Notes: generated from the sequence alone by a model not told the origin. A DNA stretch of 64,000 nt from Microstegium vimineum (GCA_022036555.1 CM039131.1:37609920-37673919); one strand, 5' to 3'; counted from the first letter of the stretch, positions 44,696-56,951 are shown. Made by a program: numbers and translations.

Positions 44696-47600
44696 TGTGA
44701 CAGAACCTCTTAAGATAGGGCCCACTTGTCAGGATTAACCACTTACTCCCAACAGATGATCCAAACCTTAATTAGCCCATCAGGTGTCGCCACTTTGCAG
44801 TGGGTCATCCACCTCTTTCCGAACAGGATCAACCTTATCACAATCATGACCGAAGTAATACGAAATTTTTATATTACATCAATGTAGCGGAAATTTAAAG
44901 TCATATTACAAACCATAGTTTTGAAACATAAGTTAGTGTCATACGATAAAGATACATCAAGCTGCTGATAGCGAAAGAACAGGTAACCGAGGTACTCTTG
45001 CCCAAGAGTCAAGCAAAGACAGGTTATTCTTCATCTTCATCTATACTGACCACGATCATGCAGCAAGGAGCCACACAAACCGGGTTGTGATCCTCATCTG
45101 CAACAGGGGTTAACAAACCCTGAGTACGGAGTACTCCACAAGACTTATCCGACAACGAAAAGTATTTGGTGGACAAAGCAGTATGCAAGTCATAGGATTC
45201 AAGGTGTGGTTTGCAAGAATCAAGTATTTTGCATAAATGAGCATTTATAAAAAGAATTGAAATCATTTATTTATCCACAAAATTACTCAAGTATCGACCT
45301 GGATGTATGATCGATAACAAGGTAATAACCATCCACGAAGGGATCCAACAAGTATCCAGTTAAAGTGTATTACTACGCGGTAGAGGACAGGGTCATGTTT
45401 CCATTTCCGAGGAACACGACGATTCGAACCGGTTTATCCCAGCTGGGGCTTCCCTATCACACGACATATACAGCCGCTTAAAGCACGCATATGACTACCT
45501 TTCCCTGGATCCTCTCGCCAAGACCGGGGTTCCGCCACCCGAGAGCACAGTACACCTCCATCCAGTTCGCTAACTTGGAGGGTACACACTACTCTCGCCA
45601 TCTCTCCACTCCCAGTGCGGGTTAACCGTTCTTCAAGCGAGAATGGCCAGAGTCCAGCTTCCCGGAGTATGTGATAAGTACTCCAAAGTCACAACCCTTG
45701 GACGTCTACAACGGACGGTTCCTAATCGACACAGGCGGAAAGAACCCGCTCACCAGATATCCATATCTGGTGGCTCTCCAACACTGTGTCCGCCCAGTCT
45801 CAGATTATTACTTCCATCAAGAGGACATAGCCATTTGCCGCAGCAATCCGCTATTCTTCTTGAAAACAGAGCCATTGCCGAAGCAATCAGGTTACCACCT
45901 ATTCTTGCAGATGACAGGAAATCATCTGACTCTATCGGTCTAAGCATTGCTAAGCAGCATAAAGCGACATCGTATTTTGAGAACAGTGTCAAGGTACAGG
46001 AATAAATAATTCAAGGTAAGGCTATGCATCAAGTAGGAATTTGATTGAATACCGTAATGCAATAGTATAAAAATAAGTGTATTTAAAACAAACATTTTAA
46101 ATACAAGGAAGTGTTTGAATGCACCGGGGCTTGCCTTGGTTGGAGGGATAAACGAACTCAGGCTCAGATTCAAGAGAGAAAACCTCTGCACTGGAGGTAC
46201 CCAACCCAACCAACGAACAATCTACACGATATAAATGACATGTTTAAGATGATGATTGAATAGTAAACATGATGCTTAACACAAACAAGCATGCTATCGA
46301 GAGAAAACTAAAACATATTACCCTAAAAGAACTGAGCAAACAACATTACATCGAGCATGTCCCACTTGTGTTTGTCACTGGACAAAAGACCACATATATC
46401 AAATAAACCAAAATCACTCAAAGCCTAAAGGTTTTAGGGTTTCTAGACATTTTATAACTAAGCAGGGCATGCTACCGAACTAAAACCAGGAAAACAGGAA
46501 ACAGAGGGAACCTTGCTCAAGACGCTCGAACGGCTGAGACTCGACCATCAGCGGCACAGAGGCTCGAGCGGTGGCGTCGAGAACCACAAAACACGGCGGC
46601 GAGTCGCCGTCGATGACCAAACCGAACGGCTACCCCTCGAACTTGGCTCGGCTCGCTGAGCCGAACCCAACAAGGTAGGCCACGACTCAAACAAACCTTC
46701 AGAGACACCTCATCGAGGGTGCTGGCGAACTGTCAGGGCTCGACCGATCGCGCACCATCGAGAACAGACCTCGATCGAAGAACTACCCTCGATCAGAAAA
46801 CTAGGCCTCGATCGACGAAGACAGACCTCGATCTAAAGGAACGAGGCCTCGATCGACGAAGGAAGACCTTGCTCGATGAAACGGGGCCTCGACCGACCCT
46901 CAATCAGAGAAGCTAAGCCTCGATCGACACTCGATCAAAGAAGGTAAGCCTCGATCGACACTCGATCAAAGAAGGTAAACCTCGATCGACACTCGATCAA
47001 AGAAGGTAAGCCTCGATCGACACAACTAGGCCTCAAACGGAGACGCTAGGCCTCGATCACGACTCAGAAAACAACCACGAGCAAGACGCCCACAGAAACG
47101 AGGCTAAAACCTACACAGCCAACCTCGTCAACGACCATGGCGGTGAACTGAGCTCGACCGCACACACATGCCGACGGACACAGGGCTACGAGCGACACCC
47201 TCGACGACGGCACTAGCGGTCGACGAAGATCTGCGCGACGCACGCCGAAGAGAACACGCACGCGCTCGAGGGCAACTACCCCTCGAGACTGACTCCGGAC
47301 GGCTAGGCGAAGCTAGCGCAAGACTTGGATCTCGAAAAGGCCAACTACAACGACTAGACGTCGATCACACCACCGCGTCGAACAAGAACAGCGGCGGCGC
47401 TCGAGGACAGAGCACTAAGGCTCGGTACAAGGACAAACGAGTACAACGAAGAGGTCGAGGAGCTCACCCTGGTCACGGAGCGTTAGCAAGCGCGGCCGGA
47501 GATGAAGCAGAGACGACCGTCGATGGAGAATGCGCCAGCGGAGACGAAGAACTGCGCGACACGAAGATGTTCCCGGAGCTGTGGTCCACCATTTGCAAAA

Positions 47601-48493
47601 CGGAGAACCCGACAAGGCTCAGAGAGGAACAAGGAACAAGAAACATAAGGCAAAAAGACAATGCGGCTCCTGCGCAGCCCGGTCGAAGATGGACCAGAGC
47701 GGCGGCGGTTGCGTCGGAGCTGAGGAAGACAGATCCGCGCTGGACGACTGCGGGCTCGCCGACTTCAACCAACTCACCCCGAAGATGCGCAAGGTCAAGG
47801 CGAAGGCAATGACGAAAGATTGAGTGATTGGCAGTTAACTAGCTCGGACGAGTTCATCAACGATGGAGGTGGAGCGCTCGGCGAAGCAAGGCAGAGCAGA
47901 GCGAAAGAGAAGTGTGGAGCAGTGGCGCGGAAAGGAAAGAGAGAGGGAACGACGTCCCGCTTTTAAAGACGACAACGGGTTCCGTGCGACCACCACGTAC
48001 CCACGACAAGACGGGAGTCTATGGACAGGCGTTGCGCGGCTGGCGATACGTGTCGGCCAGGAGCGACGTCGAGATCGACCCCGCCATGCAGCTGCTCGAG
48101 GAAAAGACAGAACTGACCCTGTGGTTTCTTTTGCAAAAATGCACAAGCTTCCAGGGGTTTTCAAGGAAAACTTTGAACACGAAAGATGTTCAAAACTTAG
48201 AGATCTACAACTTTGCTTAAACAACCACAAGAAAAAACTTTATAGATTTTGAAATTCATGTTTAGGGCTTAATCCACCCCCTCGGAGAAAAGGGTTTGCA
48301 TTCAATTTTTTTTTATTTTGAGACTTTGAAAAGATGACCTGCACTCAGACCATTGGTCAAACACAGACAATTAAACTCATTTTAGTTCAATGCATATCCA
48401 GGTTTTCAAATAAATGAAAGATGCTTAATGCATATGATGACATGATCAAATTTTAATTAAGAGATTAACAAGATTAACACCCGAGGTGTTACA
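44696..48493. mobile_element. Solo LTR-like element within the env-like ORF
   Basis: The element begins TGTGACAGAACCTC and ends GAGGTGTTACA; the ends are imperfect inverted repeats of TG...CA type. CCCGT is duplicated at 44691-44695 and 48494-48498. The 3798 bp have no gag or pol domain, no PBS or PPT and no internal LTR pair, so a solo LTR is the best reading. The length suits the very long LTRs of some Gypsy (Tekay/Del-like) elements; the lineage is inference. A 214-codon frame at 47168-47812 has no domain. Confidence 0.8.
46918..47022 (+). repeat. 31-bp tandem repeat in the solo LTR
   Basis: Three complete 31-bp units, CCTCGATCGACACTCGATCA plus 11 bases, start at 46918, 46949 and 46980, with a partial fourth from 47011. 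The units are nearly identical. A looser CCTCGATC periodicity extends upstream to about 46780. Confidence 0.9.
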
Positions 48494-51163
48494 CCCGTGC
48501 TGGACGTGACTTCTATACCACTATCCACGAGGATTTCTACAAAGCGTACGTTGAGACCGACGCTCCTCTTAGGGCTCACAGAGTTTGCCCACCTGCTCAC
48601 ATAGAGGGTGTCGGTGGTCCAGAGATTCTCCAACACTTGCAGTATATTCAGGGCCTGACTGATTTGATGGGATGATCCGGTGCTTATTAGAAGGACTGGG
48701 TCCATCAGTTCTACGCCTCTCTGTGGATCTCCCGTGACCACGAGTTCTTTCACTTCGGCTTTAAGGGCCGCGACTTCAGGGTCACATCAGCTCGATCCAG
48801 AGAGCTTTTCCACTTAGAGTCCTCTTCTACGAGGATTCACAGTTTGTGCTATGGGGATCAGGAGGCACCTCGCCGACCTCACGATGGAATAGTGCCATCT
48901 ACAGATTACGTGAGGCCATGTTTCCAGCTACCTTTCACCGAGGGTTCAAGCCGCACTCCGAGAGACCTCACACCTCTTGCTCGGATTCTCCATGAGGTAC
49001 TCAGACGTACCATTCTTCCCCGGATTGGAGCCCGGGACACTATTACCCGTCTTCAACTATGGCTACTTGCTCATATCATCCGAAAGGAGAATTTTGATCT
49101 TTGGGATTTGATAGTCAGCGAGCTTGAGGACATCATCGCTGCAGGGTTCAGAGGACACTGGCAGCTACAGTTTGCACATTGGATTTCATACCTGGTAGTG
49201 GCCACGACCGATCTGGATCTCTATGTGTCACTCCTACCAGGTCAGCTACTGAGTTCTCCGTCTACTCGATGAGCCAGTTGGTCATCCACGGGAACCTGCC
49301 TCGCCCCAGCAGAGCATACCGACCAGGCACCAGACAGGCAGGTGTGCCACCTCAAGCGACAGAGGACACTGACGCCACAGTTGAGCAGATCGCCCAGGCA
49401 GAGCTTGCGGATCTTGATGCTCAGATTGACACCGCAGCCGAGGCTGCCTATAGAGAGGACCTAGACTCTGACAGCTCTGATGAGGACTACAGGCCCATGC
49501 CCGATTACGCACCGATGTCTCATGATCATGAGGCAGGAGGGTCAGCTCCAGCTTCAGCTCCAGCTCCAGTTTCAGGCACCTCAGAGGCCACTATTCTTTC
49601 CCTACTTACGAGGATGCAGGAGGAGCAGTCACGACAGGCAGAGGAGCAGAGGCGGCAAGCTGCAGATGTTCGAAGACTCACAGCTCAGCAGCTTGTGGCT
49701 CAGGCTCAGACTCAGGCCCGACATGATGAGTTTCAGCGCCAGTTCCTAGCTTATCAGATGCAGCAGGCTGAAATTCAGAAGACTCAGACTATGCTTCTTG
49801 AGCGTCTCCTTAGCTCGACCTCCGGACAGACCGTCACTCCACAGCTTCAGATGTCTGGGGTCTCTCAGCAGCAGCCTCCAGTGGTCGTGGTACCGACTCC
49901 AACGTTACCGTCCGGAGGACGCAGAGTCAGGCACCAGTCGTCCCACCCTTCCAGGCACCTGCCTCTCCAGAGTGTCAGTCTCCGAGGACCCATGTGTCCT
50001 CATGGTTGGTTTCACCCGGTGAGCTTCAGATAGGCTTCACACCTATCCGAGGAACCACCATAGCAGAGGTCTCGCGTGACCTCTCAGCCTCTTACTTGGA
50101 GATCACAGGAGATGATTCTCCCGGAGCCTCTCAGCTAGACACACGCGCTCCAGAGGTTGAGGTGGATCTTCCGGCGACGGACACTTAACTTTCTTTAGTT
50201 GCCTCGTCGGAGATCTCACCAGACCAGTCCACGCAGACAGTCACCACTCGTCCAACTACAGTTCAGACAGATGTGATCTTAGTAGCAGTTGAGACAGTTG
50301 AGCCAGAGGCCCCAGTTCAGACACAGGAGCAGGACGAGGCCGTTACAGTGGTAGTATCTACTCCACCTCAGTCCCAGCTAGCAGAGCTTGTGGCAGCCAT
50401 ATCTCTGGTCGCTTTGCCAGTATCTACTCCTCCACCACCTCGAGTCTTCACTCGTCGGGCTCCCAGACCCGTTACGTCAGAGGCAGGACCATCAGAGGCA
50501 CCAACTGAGCCTCAGGGGGGCTAGTTGAGTCAGCAGCTCCAGAACTTCTAGGGTCCGCTCCAGAGGTCACCCCAGCTGCGCCTCCACCTGCAGCGGCTAA
50601 GGCGGATGTTGAGTCCAATGAGTCAGATCTTCAGGACTTCATCATGCCCGATCGTCCGGCTGCAGCTTCTTCGCCTTCTTCTCCAGCCCCGGATGCTTAG
50701 TTGTTGGTGCTCGACGCCAAAGCGGGAGAGAGGGTCGAGTATAGAGATAGGGGGAGGGATTCGTTTCTTTGTGTGTCTTTAATCCCCCGTACTCTTGTCA
50801 TCATGTCTATTCTATTGCATTTGTGTATATGTGTGATGAATGATGCTTGTGAGATACTTGTGCTTGTGAGACATACTCTTGTTTTTCACTAATATATGAA
50901 TTGAGTTGTCTCTTGTTCATGATATGTCTCTATGATCTAATGGTAATTGAGCTTCTGCATCTTACTCCGATATATGGTTGAGAATATCATGAGGTACTTC
51001 ACTTAATATTCATATTCATGAGTACCATGTTTGTGATTTGGTTTGGGTGAGCAAGTTTGCTTCATTACAAATTCACTAACCCTTGCTCAACCATTCCAAG
51101 TCACCAAAATCCTAACCTTTCAATCTTATATCCATACTCGAGGAGTTATTGTCGTCAATCACC

Positions 51164-51175
51164 AAAAAGGGGAGA
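51164..51175 (+). promoter_or_regulatory. Polypurine tract of the Sirevirus
   Basis: AAAAAGGGGAGA lies one base before the 3' LTR, the expected site of plus-strand priming. A similar purine-rich run (AAAGCGGGAGAGAGGG) follows the env-like ORF at about 50718. Confidence 0.85.
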
Positions 51176-51176
51176 T

Positions 51177-52694
51177 TGAAGAATCATGGCCCTAGTTGGT
51201 TTTGGTGATTAACGGCAATTAGCGATTATTATGGCTAACATGTGTTTTGCAGAGGCTATGCGTAGCTTAGCCATAGTGATCAACATGAATGGGCTTGAAT
51301 GGTCATCACTTAGCCCTCAAGATGGATATCGTTTCAGATTTCAAAGAGATATGATGAAGACCCTAGAATGATAGGCTAAGTGCCATAAGGTGATGAAGGG
51401 CACTTAGAAATAGATAGGGCTTCTATTTGATCTTTGACCGTACTATCAAGAGGGTTGAGACTAGTAGCTTGACTTAGGAAAGCTTCATGACTTAGGTGTG
51501 GTGCACACTTGACTTCCTTAGCTCTAAGCAAGCCTATGGTGACCGTAAGATAGCTAAGAACTTCTTCCGAATTCATCGCGACGAAAACCGGAGTTGAAAA
51601 AGAAGTTTACTGGGCGTCGGACGCTGAGTCTGGAGGCGCAGGACGCTGTCCGTCGCATCGGACTATGGCGTCGAACGCTGACGTCAGGAAGACGTACCGT
51701 CCGTCGGCCACCCGGTTTGATCCCCTGAGTTTCAGAGGGCGTCAGACGTTGTCCGTCGCCTAGGCGTCGGACGCTAGGGTAGCGTCCGTCGACCTTCCAG
51801 TAGGCCTGTTTTTAGTGCAAAACGAAAAGGGGCGTCGGACGTTGATGCCTCAGTGTCCGTCGGACTACGCAGGAGCATCCGTCGCCCAAAACAATGTGCA
51901 GAACTAGCCGTTGAGCAGGGCGACGGACCGTCCATCGCCAACTTAAAGAGCCAGCCCGGGACAGTTTTCTTGAGGGTTATTTATAGCTCCTCACACTTCT
52001 CTCCCACCTTGCCTTTGCTCATTTCAGTTGCTGAGTTTGTTGAGAAGGTTGGGAAGAGAGCAAGAGCCCTAGAGTGAGAGATCGATTCGTGAATCCATCC
52101 ATCCTCTCCTCTAGTTCATCTAAGAGTTCAAGTGTGCACCCTTTAGTTGTGAAGCTTGAGTGAGTCAAGTGAAGATCAAGGCTTGTTACTCTTGGTGATT
52201 GACATCACCTAGATGGTCCGGTGGTGCTAGGAGGAAGGTGATCACCGGAGGATTGTCGGCCGCCCTTCTCCATCGACGTTGTGATCGGTTGTGGGCGATT
52301 CACCGAGCCGGAGTAGCAAAGAATCAGCCCGTAGAGAGCACTTAGTCCTTGCGCGAACTAAGGGGGAGCGATACTGTGCGCGGTGCTCCAACGAGGACTA
52401 GGGGGGAGTGTCGACTCCTCGATACCTCGGCAAAAAGTCGTTGTGTCAAATTTCCTTCGCCTCCTCCTCTTTACGTATTGCAATTACATTCAAGCATTAC
52501 ATTCCGCTTTACCTTCTTGTTGCTTGACTAGAATTGCATAGGGCTTTACCGCTTTCATTGCCATGCCTTGCTTGTTTAGCTAGGACACTTGGGAAAGCAC
52601 TAGGGGGTTAATTGTCTCTTGTTAGGTTTTAATATTGCTTAGAAATTTAAAAGAGCCCAATTCACCCCCTCTCTTGGGCATCTTGATCCTTTCA
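51177..52694 (+). repeat. Sirevirus 3' LTR
   Basis: 1518 bp, begins TGAAGAATCATGGCCC and ends GATCCTTTCA. The TATA-like TTATTTATAG is at 51977-51986. Compared with the 5' LTR it has extra GTCCG-containing units near 51660 and 51750 and lacks one near 51930, plus scattered C/T and G/A differences. Confidence 0.93.
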
Positions 52695-53593
52695 GACGGG
52701 CCTTGGGCCGCGCTCCCTGCTAAGGAAGACGAGATCGTCTTCGCAATGTTCCGCGCGTCGATGCGTTTTACAATTAGCAACGGTGAATCGGTGCTCTTCT
52801 AGACGGACCATTGGCTACCGGTTGGCCCGATCCGCTTCTTCGCGCCTCTGGTTTACAACACTGTCATTGTTCGAAGAAGGAAGAGGATAGTCCGAGACGC
52901 GCTACATGACCACATGTGGGCTCGCGACGCTATTGCTGCTTTGACTACCGCTTACATGGCTCAGTTCTTGAGAATCTGGAATCTTGTGAGTACCGTGCAA
53001 CTATCCCCGGATGTGAATGACCGGGTCATATGGAAATGGACACCCGGTGGCGATTACTCCAGTTCTTTTGCCTATAGCGCCTTCTTCCTGGGAAGAATTG
53101 CTCTCCGTGGAGCCAAGGAAATCTAGGCAGCGGCTACCCCCGTATGGTCAAACTCTTTTTCTGGCTAGCACTTCATGGCTGGTTATGGACTGCCGAGCGC
53201 CGCCGCCGCCATGAGCTCCAGGACAGCGACACATGCATCCTTTGCGACCAAGCAGCTGAATCCACCGACCATCTTCTAACAAGCTGTGTTTTCACAAGGG
53301 AGGTTTGGCATCGGCTTCTCACATCGCGTGGCCTCAACACCCTATGCTCGGGCATCCAGTCCACACTCATCGACTGGTGGTTATGAGCTCGATCTTCACC
53401 ACCGCAGCACTTTAGACACGACTTCGACTCCCTGGTGCTGTTTGTGTCCTTTTTGATCTGGAAAGAGCGTAACGCTAGAACCTTTGACAACCCCAGGAGC
53501 CTGCCATTGCAAGTACTTGGTCGGGTTTGCGAGGAAGGTCGGGCCTGGGTCGATTCTGGGTTCAGCGATCTATCCACCTTCTTCACCGACTAA
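52695..53593 (+). pseudogene. LINE A ORF2, C-terminal part with zf-RVT domain
   Basis: The frame from upstream of the Sirevirus resumes here. It encodes a WKWTPGGDYSSSFAY segment and a zf-RVT zinc-binding domain (TCILCDQAAESTDHLLTSC, followed by VFTREVW). The C-terminal part has FLIWKERNARTF and the stop is at 53591-53593. It is degraded by an in-frame TAG near 52800, a frameshift near 53120-53145 and a TGA near 53385. The domain order is normal for plant L1 ORF2. Confidence 0.88.
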
Positions 53594-53691
53594 GCAAAGT
53601 AGCTCCCCCAAAGTCGCACTACAAGTCTTAGCTAGTACAAAAATTGCAGTAGCATCGTTGAGCCGACGATTATTGTCCTGTGTTGCCCTAT

Positions 53692-55623
53692 TGAAAGGTC
53701 TAGGAATGGCTAGAGGGGGTGAATAGTCTATTAAAAAAATCTACAACAACACTTAAGCAAACTTGTTAGAATAAAACACGGCGTTAGGCAAGTTTGCTCT
53801 AGCTCTAAGGGTCGGCAAGCCAACTACCAATTCTAGGTTCTAACAAGATAGATACTAAGGCACACAAGCTAGCTAGCAACCTAGAAAGCTCTAAACAAAG
53901 CTACACAAGCAAGAGAACTAATCTACTTTACGAGAAGGTAAAGAATGAAATACAAAGCTAGAGTTAGAGAGGTTATACCGCCGAGAAGAGTAGCAAAGAG
54001 ATAACCAATCAATCACAAGATGAATCCTCGGTAGAGAGACAATGAGACACAATATTTTTTACCGAGGTTCACTTGTTTGCCAACAAGCTACTCCTCGTTG
54101 TAGCGATTCACCTACTTGGAGGTTCATGCGCTAATTGGCATCACACGCCAAATCCGTCACCGGGTGCCGCAAAACCAACACAAGATAGGGATCCACAAGC
54201 TACGCGCAATCCACTAGATATACCTTTCGCGAACTCCCGCGGGGAGGGTTAAAGAACCCCTCACAATCCACCGATTAGAGTCAGAGACAAACACCTTCCT
54301 CCGCTCAACGATCCTCGTCGCACCAAGCCGTCTAGGAGATGGCAATCTCCAAGAATAATAAGAGCTCCCGCGGTGACGACGATCACCAAGTGCCACTAGT
54401 ATGCAATCGAAGAAGCAATGCACTTGGTTCACTCAATCTCTCATAAAATTAGCAAGTGTATCAATGAGATGAGTGGTGAAGGCTCTCACAAATGAGCACT
54501 AGTGTGTGAGTGATGAAAATGTGCAAGAGTTTTTCCCAGGGGCCAGCCAAATCACCTTATATAGCCCACACTCAAACACTAGCCGTTTCCACCCATTTTT
54601 CACCTTTCGGCGTGCCTCCGGACGCAAGCAATGGTGAGGGTCCGGACCATCAACTGCGTCCGGATGCCCCTCAACCGAGCTGCCAACGGCTCTATGTCCT
54701 CCTCCGGACGCGACCTCCGGACGCACGCGAAGCGCCATCCGGACCATGCCGCATGCGTCCGGTCGAGCCCTCGTTCAAACAAACTTGTTTCCTCCTCCGG
54801 ACGCGCTCCACTGCCTGCCACGCGTCTCCGAACTCTGCTGTAGCTCGGGTCCAGACTCGGGCACAGTGCCGTTCGGACTCTACACAGAGAGCATCTAGAG
54901 AGCAGAAAACCTCTGGACACGCGTCCGGAGTTCACCGTCCGGACCGCAAACAGCGTCCGGATAAATCTTCCAGTGAGTACAGAGAGCACCCGACTCCGGA
55001 CGCACCGTCCGGAGCTCTGCGTCCGGACCGTAAACAGCGTCCGGACCACTGCTCACTGCCCTGACAGACTAGGGTTGCCTTCCGGACGCACAAGCCATTT
55101 TCCGGACAGCAGAACCCCAGCGTCCGGACCTTGCGTCCAGACCTCCTTTCACTGTCCATACACATCTCCAACTTCTCCGAAGCTTCCAAGAGCCAACGCT
55201 AAGTGATCTCAACACATGTGCACGTGTGTTAGCTTTTAGTTCACATTTATCTTGGATTTAGTTGGTTGTTTCACTTGGTTCAATTGATTTTAATGCAATG
55301 CATATGAACCTAGTGGCATATGATAACCACAATCATTCACAGGAGCTTCCTCCTTGATAGTGCAACTATCTATCCTAAATGTGATCACACCCTTTATGGT
55401 GTCTTGATCACCAAACCGAAAAGGATTCCTATTTCACCTTTGCCTTGAATTCCTTTTCCATTTCCTCCACCATACTAGAGCTTATGCAGTCCACACCTTG
55501 ATTCATCTTGCTCTATCACATGGCATGTACCAACCTATCTCATGATTCACACTTTAGAGATCCAAGGTTAGTACATAGGTATGTTTCATCAATTACTCAA
55601 AACCAAACACATAGGGACTCTCA
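53692..55623 (-). mobile_element. Antisense solo LTR, Sirevirus-related
   Basis: On the minus strand it runs TG...CA over 1932 bp. Its end (GACCTTTCA) and start (TTTGGTTTTGAGTAATTGATG) resemble the matching ends of the Sirevirus LTR. CCTAT is duplicated at 53687-53691 and 55624-55628. A TATA-like box on the minus strand lies at 54555-54564. Positions about 54600-55140 are packed with GCGTCCGGAC-type units. It has no coding domain or second LTR, so it is solo. It belongs to a different family from the full element. Confidence 0.88.
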
Positions 55624-55628
55624 CCTAT

Positions 55629-55726
55629 GATCTCTGGTATCTCACCAACAGATCACCTAGGGTTGTAAACTTAACTTTCCTACTTCTCTTAATGAAGAAC
55701 GTGCAGCGCATGATTTTGAAAAAAAA
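55629..55726 (+). mobile_element. LINE A 3' end
   Basis: The remainder of the LINE 3' UTR after the antisense solo LTR ends with TTAATGAAGAACGTGCAGCG and an A-run, then the right TSD TAGAAGCAGTT at 55727-55737. The A-run is short, consistent with age. Confidence 0.8.
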
Positions 55727-55737
55727 TAGAAGCAGTT

Positions 55738-56115
55738 TGGCAACAGTAGCCAGCCTACTTACCCGGAAGTCGTTGAGGCGTTTGGTCTTGTTCTTTCCTG
55801 CTTGCCATTCGTGTGAAATGTGAAGTCTTAGACCGATTCCCTTTGAACGTGAGCTGCGCTATGTGAAGTGTGAACCGAAGCATGGCATGTCAAACAAAGC
55901 AAACGCACGGCGGGACAAAATAAAATTTGAATTGCAACCAAAGCAACACAGATACGGTTCTGGATGGCATGAGTCGTAATCAGTTTTAGCAGCATGTGCA
56001 TGACTTATGGGAGCCGACATGCATGGTTTATAAGCAACATAACAGACGTGTCAAGAGACACCCCAATTGAGCAACGGAGCAACAGTGACAATACTAATAC
56101 TAATACGTGTACTAG
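55738..56115. other. Intergenic DNA
   Basis: No feature recognised between LINE A and the next MITE. Confidence 0.4.
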
Positions 56116-56117
56116 TA

Positions 56118-56358
56118 CTCTCTCTGTACAAAAGAAAAAAAAAGAATTCAACACTCTCCGATGAGTTCAATAAATTTAAATTTGACCAAATTTATACAAG
56201 AAGTGCTAATATTTATAATTCTGAATAAGTATAATTAGATGAATTATAATATATATTTTCGTTATAAATCTATTTAAAATATGAATATGAATATTATTTT
56301 CTGTTCAAACCTAAAAAAACTTGACTTGTCTCTATATTTTTTTAGACTAAGGGAGCAG
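56118..56358. mobile_element. Degenerate Stowaway MITE
   Basis: The left end CTCTCTCTGTACAAAAG follows TA. The right end TTTTTAGACTAAGGGAGCAG precedes TA. The 241-bp interior is AT-rich with a typical TTTGACCAAATTTATA segment. The TIRs have diverged. Confidence 0.6.
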
Positions 56359-56360
56359 TA

Positions 56361-56942
56361 CTGTCGATGGTCAGGCTGACTGCATGACGCAAATGATGTG
56401 GCTGAGTGAAAAGGGTTTTGGTTACGGTGCCCACATTTCAGAGGCTCGAAAGACCTTGCACTCCTGGCAATTGGTTAGCTCTAGCGTACTCCTTTTGTTT
56501 TCATCTATTGGAGTACGGTTTTTAGAGACTTGACCATGATATCTCCCTGAAAGAATACTATTCGGGCAACATTTATTGGTCTTGCACACAGGTCCATATT
56601 AACTGGCTTGTTTTCATGTGTCAACGTGTTCCTATGAGCTTCTAGAAAGTAAGGGGAAAAAAACTTGCTACTTTGCCATGGACATACTTCAGTACAGGTG
56701 GCACGGCTCGAGAAATAAGGCGTTCTAGCATCTTATAATTTTTTTTCTAAAAACTTCTAAAATGTTGCTTAGGCAGGTAGGCTCTCCTGACTATGCAATA
56801 TATCGTTATCGTGACAGTATTCTAAAGATATCATATACCTTACAAATACAAGACAAGTCTAACATAACTTATAAGACTACGGTTGTCCTTTTATTTCAAG
56901 TCAATGATTGTAACGTACTCCATACATCTTTTGTTGCAAATT
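56361..56942. other. Intergenic DNA
   Basis: One 60-codon frame at 56762-56944 has no domain. Nothing else recognised up to the TSD of LINE B. Confidence 0.4.
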
Positions 56943-56951
56943 AAATTGTAA

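Larger units (their letters stand above)
44162..50700 (+). pseudogene. Sirevirus env-like ORF, split by an insertion
   Basis: The third ORF of the Sirevirus. Its N-terminal part (44162-44641) is basic and Pro/Glu-rich, starting MSMARTKNTGPVPG. It is stopped by TAGs at 44639-44641 and 44663-44665. The frame would run to 44695, where a 3.8-kb element interrupts it; beyond the 5-bp duplication it resumes in phase at 48499. Further stops lie near 48673, and frameshifts near 49240 and 50000. The C-terminal half has a Gln/Glu/Arg coiled coil (about 49600-49800) and Ser/Pro-rich tracts, ending at 50698-50700. The function of such ORFs is unproven; the name rests on position and coiled-coil character. 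Confidence 0.8.
35505..52694 (+). mobile_element. Sirevirus-type Copia retrotransposon with env-like ORF
   Basis: A complete but defective element of 17.2 kb (13.4 kb without the inner insertion). In order: 5' LTR, primer-binding site, gag with two zinc knuckles, protease, integrase, reverse transcriptase/RNase H, a spacer, an env-like ORF, polypurine tract and 3' LTR. Integrase lying before RT marks Copia; the extra ORF after pol marks the Sirevirus genus. Flanks are GTCGG (35500-35504) and GACGG (52695-52699), a 5-bp TSD with one mismatch inside the LINE A ORF. Stops, frameshifts and lost catalytic residues make it non-autonomous. Confidence 0.92.
34987..55726 (+). mobile_element. LINE A (L1-type), 5'-truncated, host of a nested cluster
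   Basis: This is a non-LTR retrotransposon whose own sequence totals about 1.6 kb: 34987-35504, 52695-53691 and 55629-55726. It begins inside the reverse transcriptase region and continues through a zf-RVT-type zinc domain. It ends in a 3' UTR with TTAATGAAGAACGTGCAGCG and a short A-run. The TSD TAGAAGCAGTT on both sides shows it inserted already truncated. Two LTR-type insertions now split it, expanding the locus to 20.7 kb. Confidence 0.85.

Noticed and set aside
47168..47812. 214-codon frame inside the solo LTR
   Set aside because: No gag, pol or other domain; composition follows the CTCGA-rich LTR sequence.
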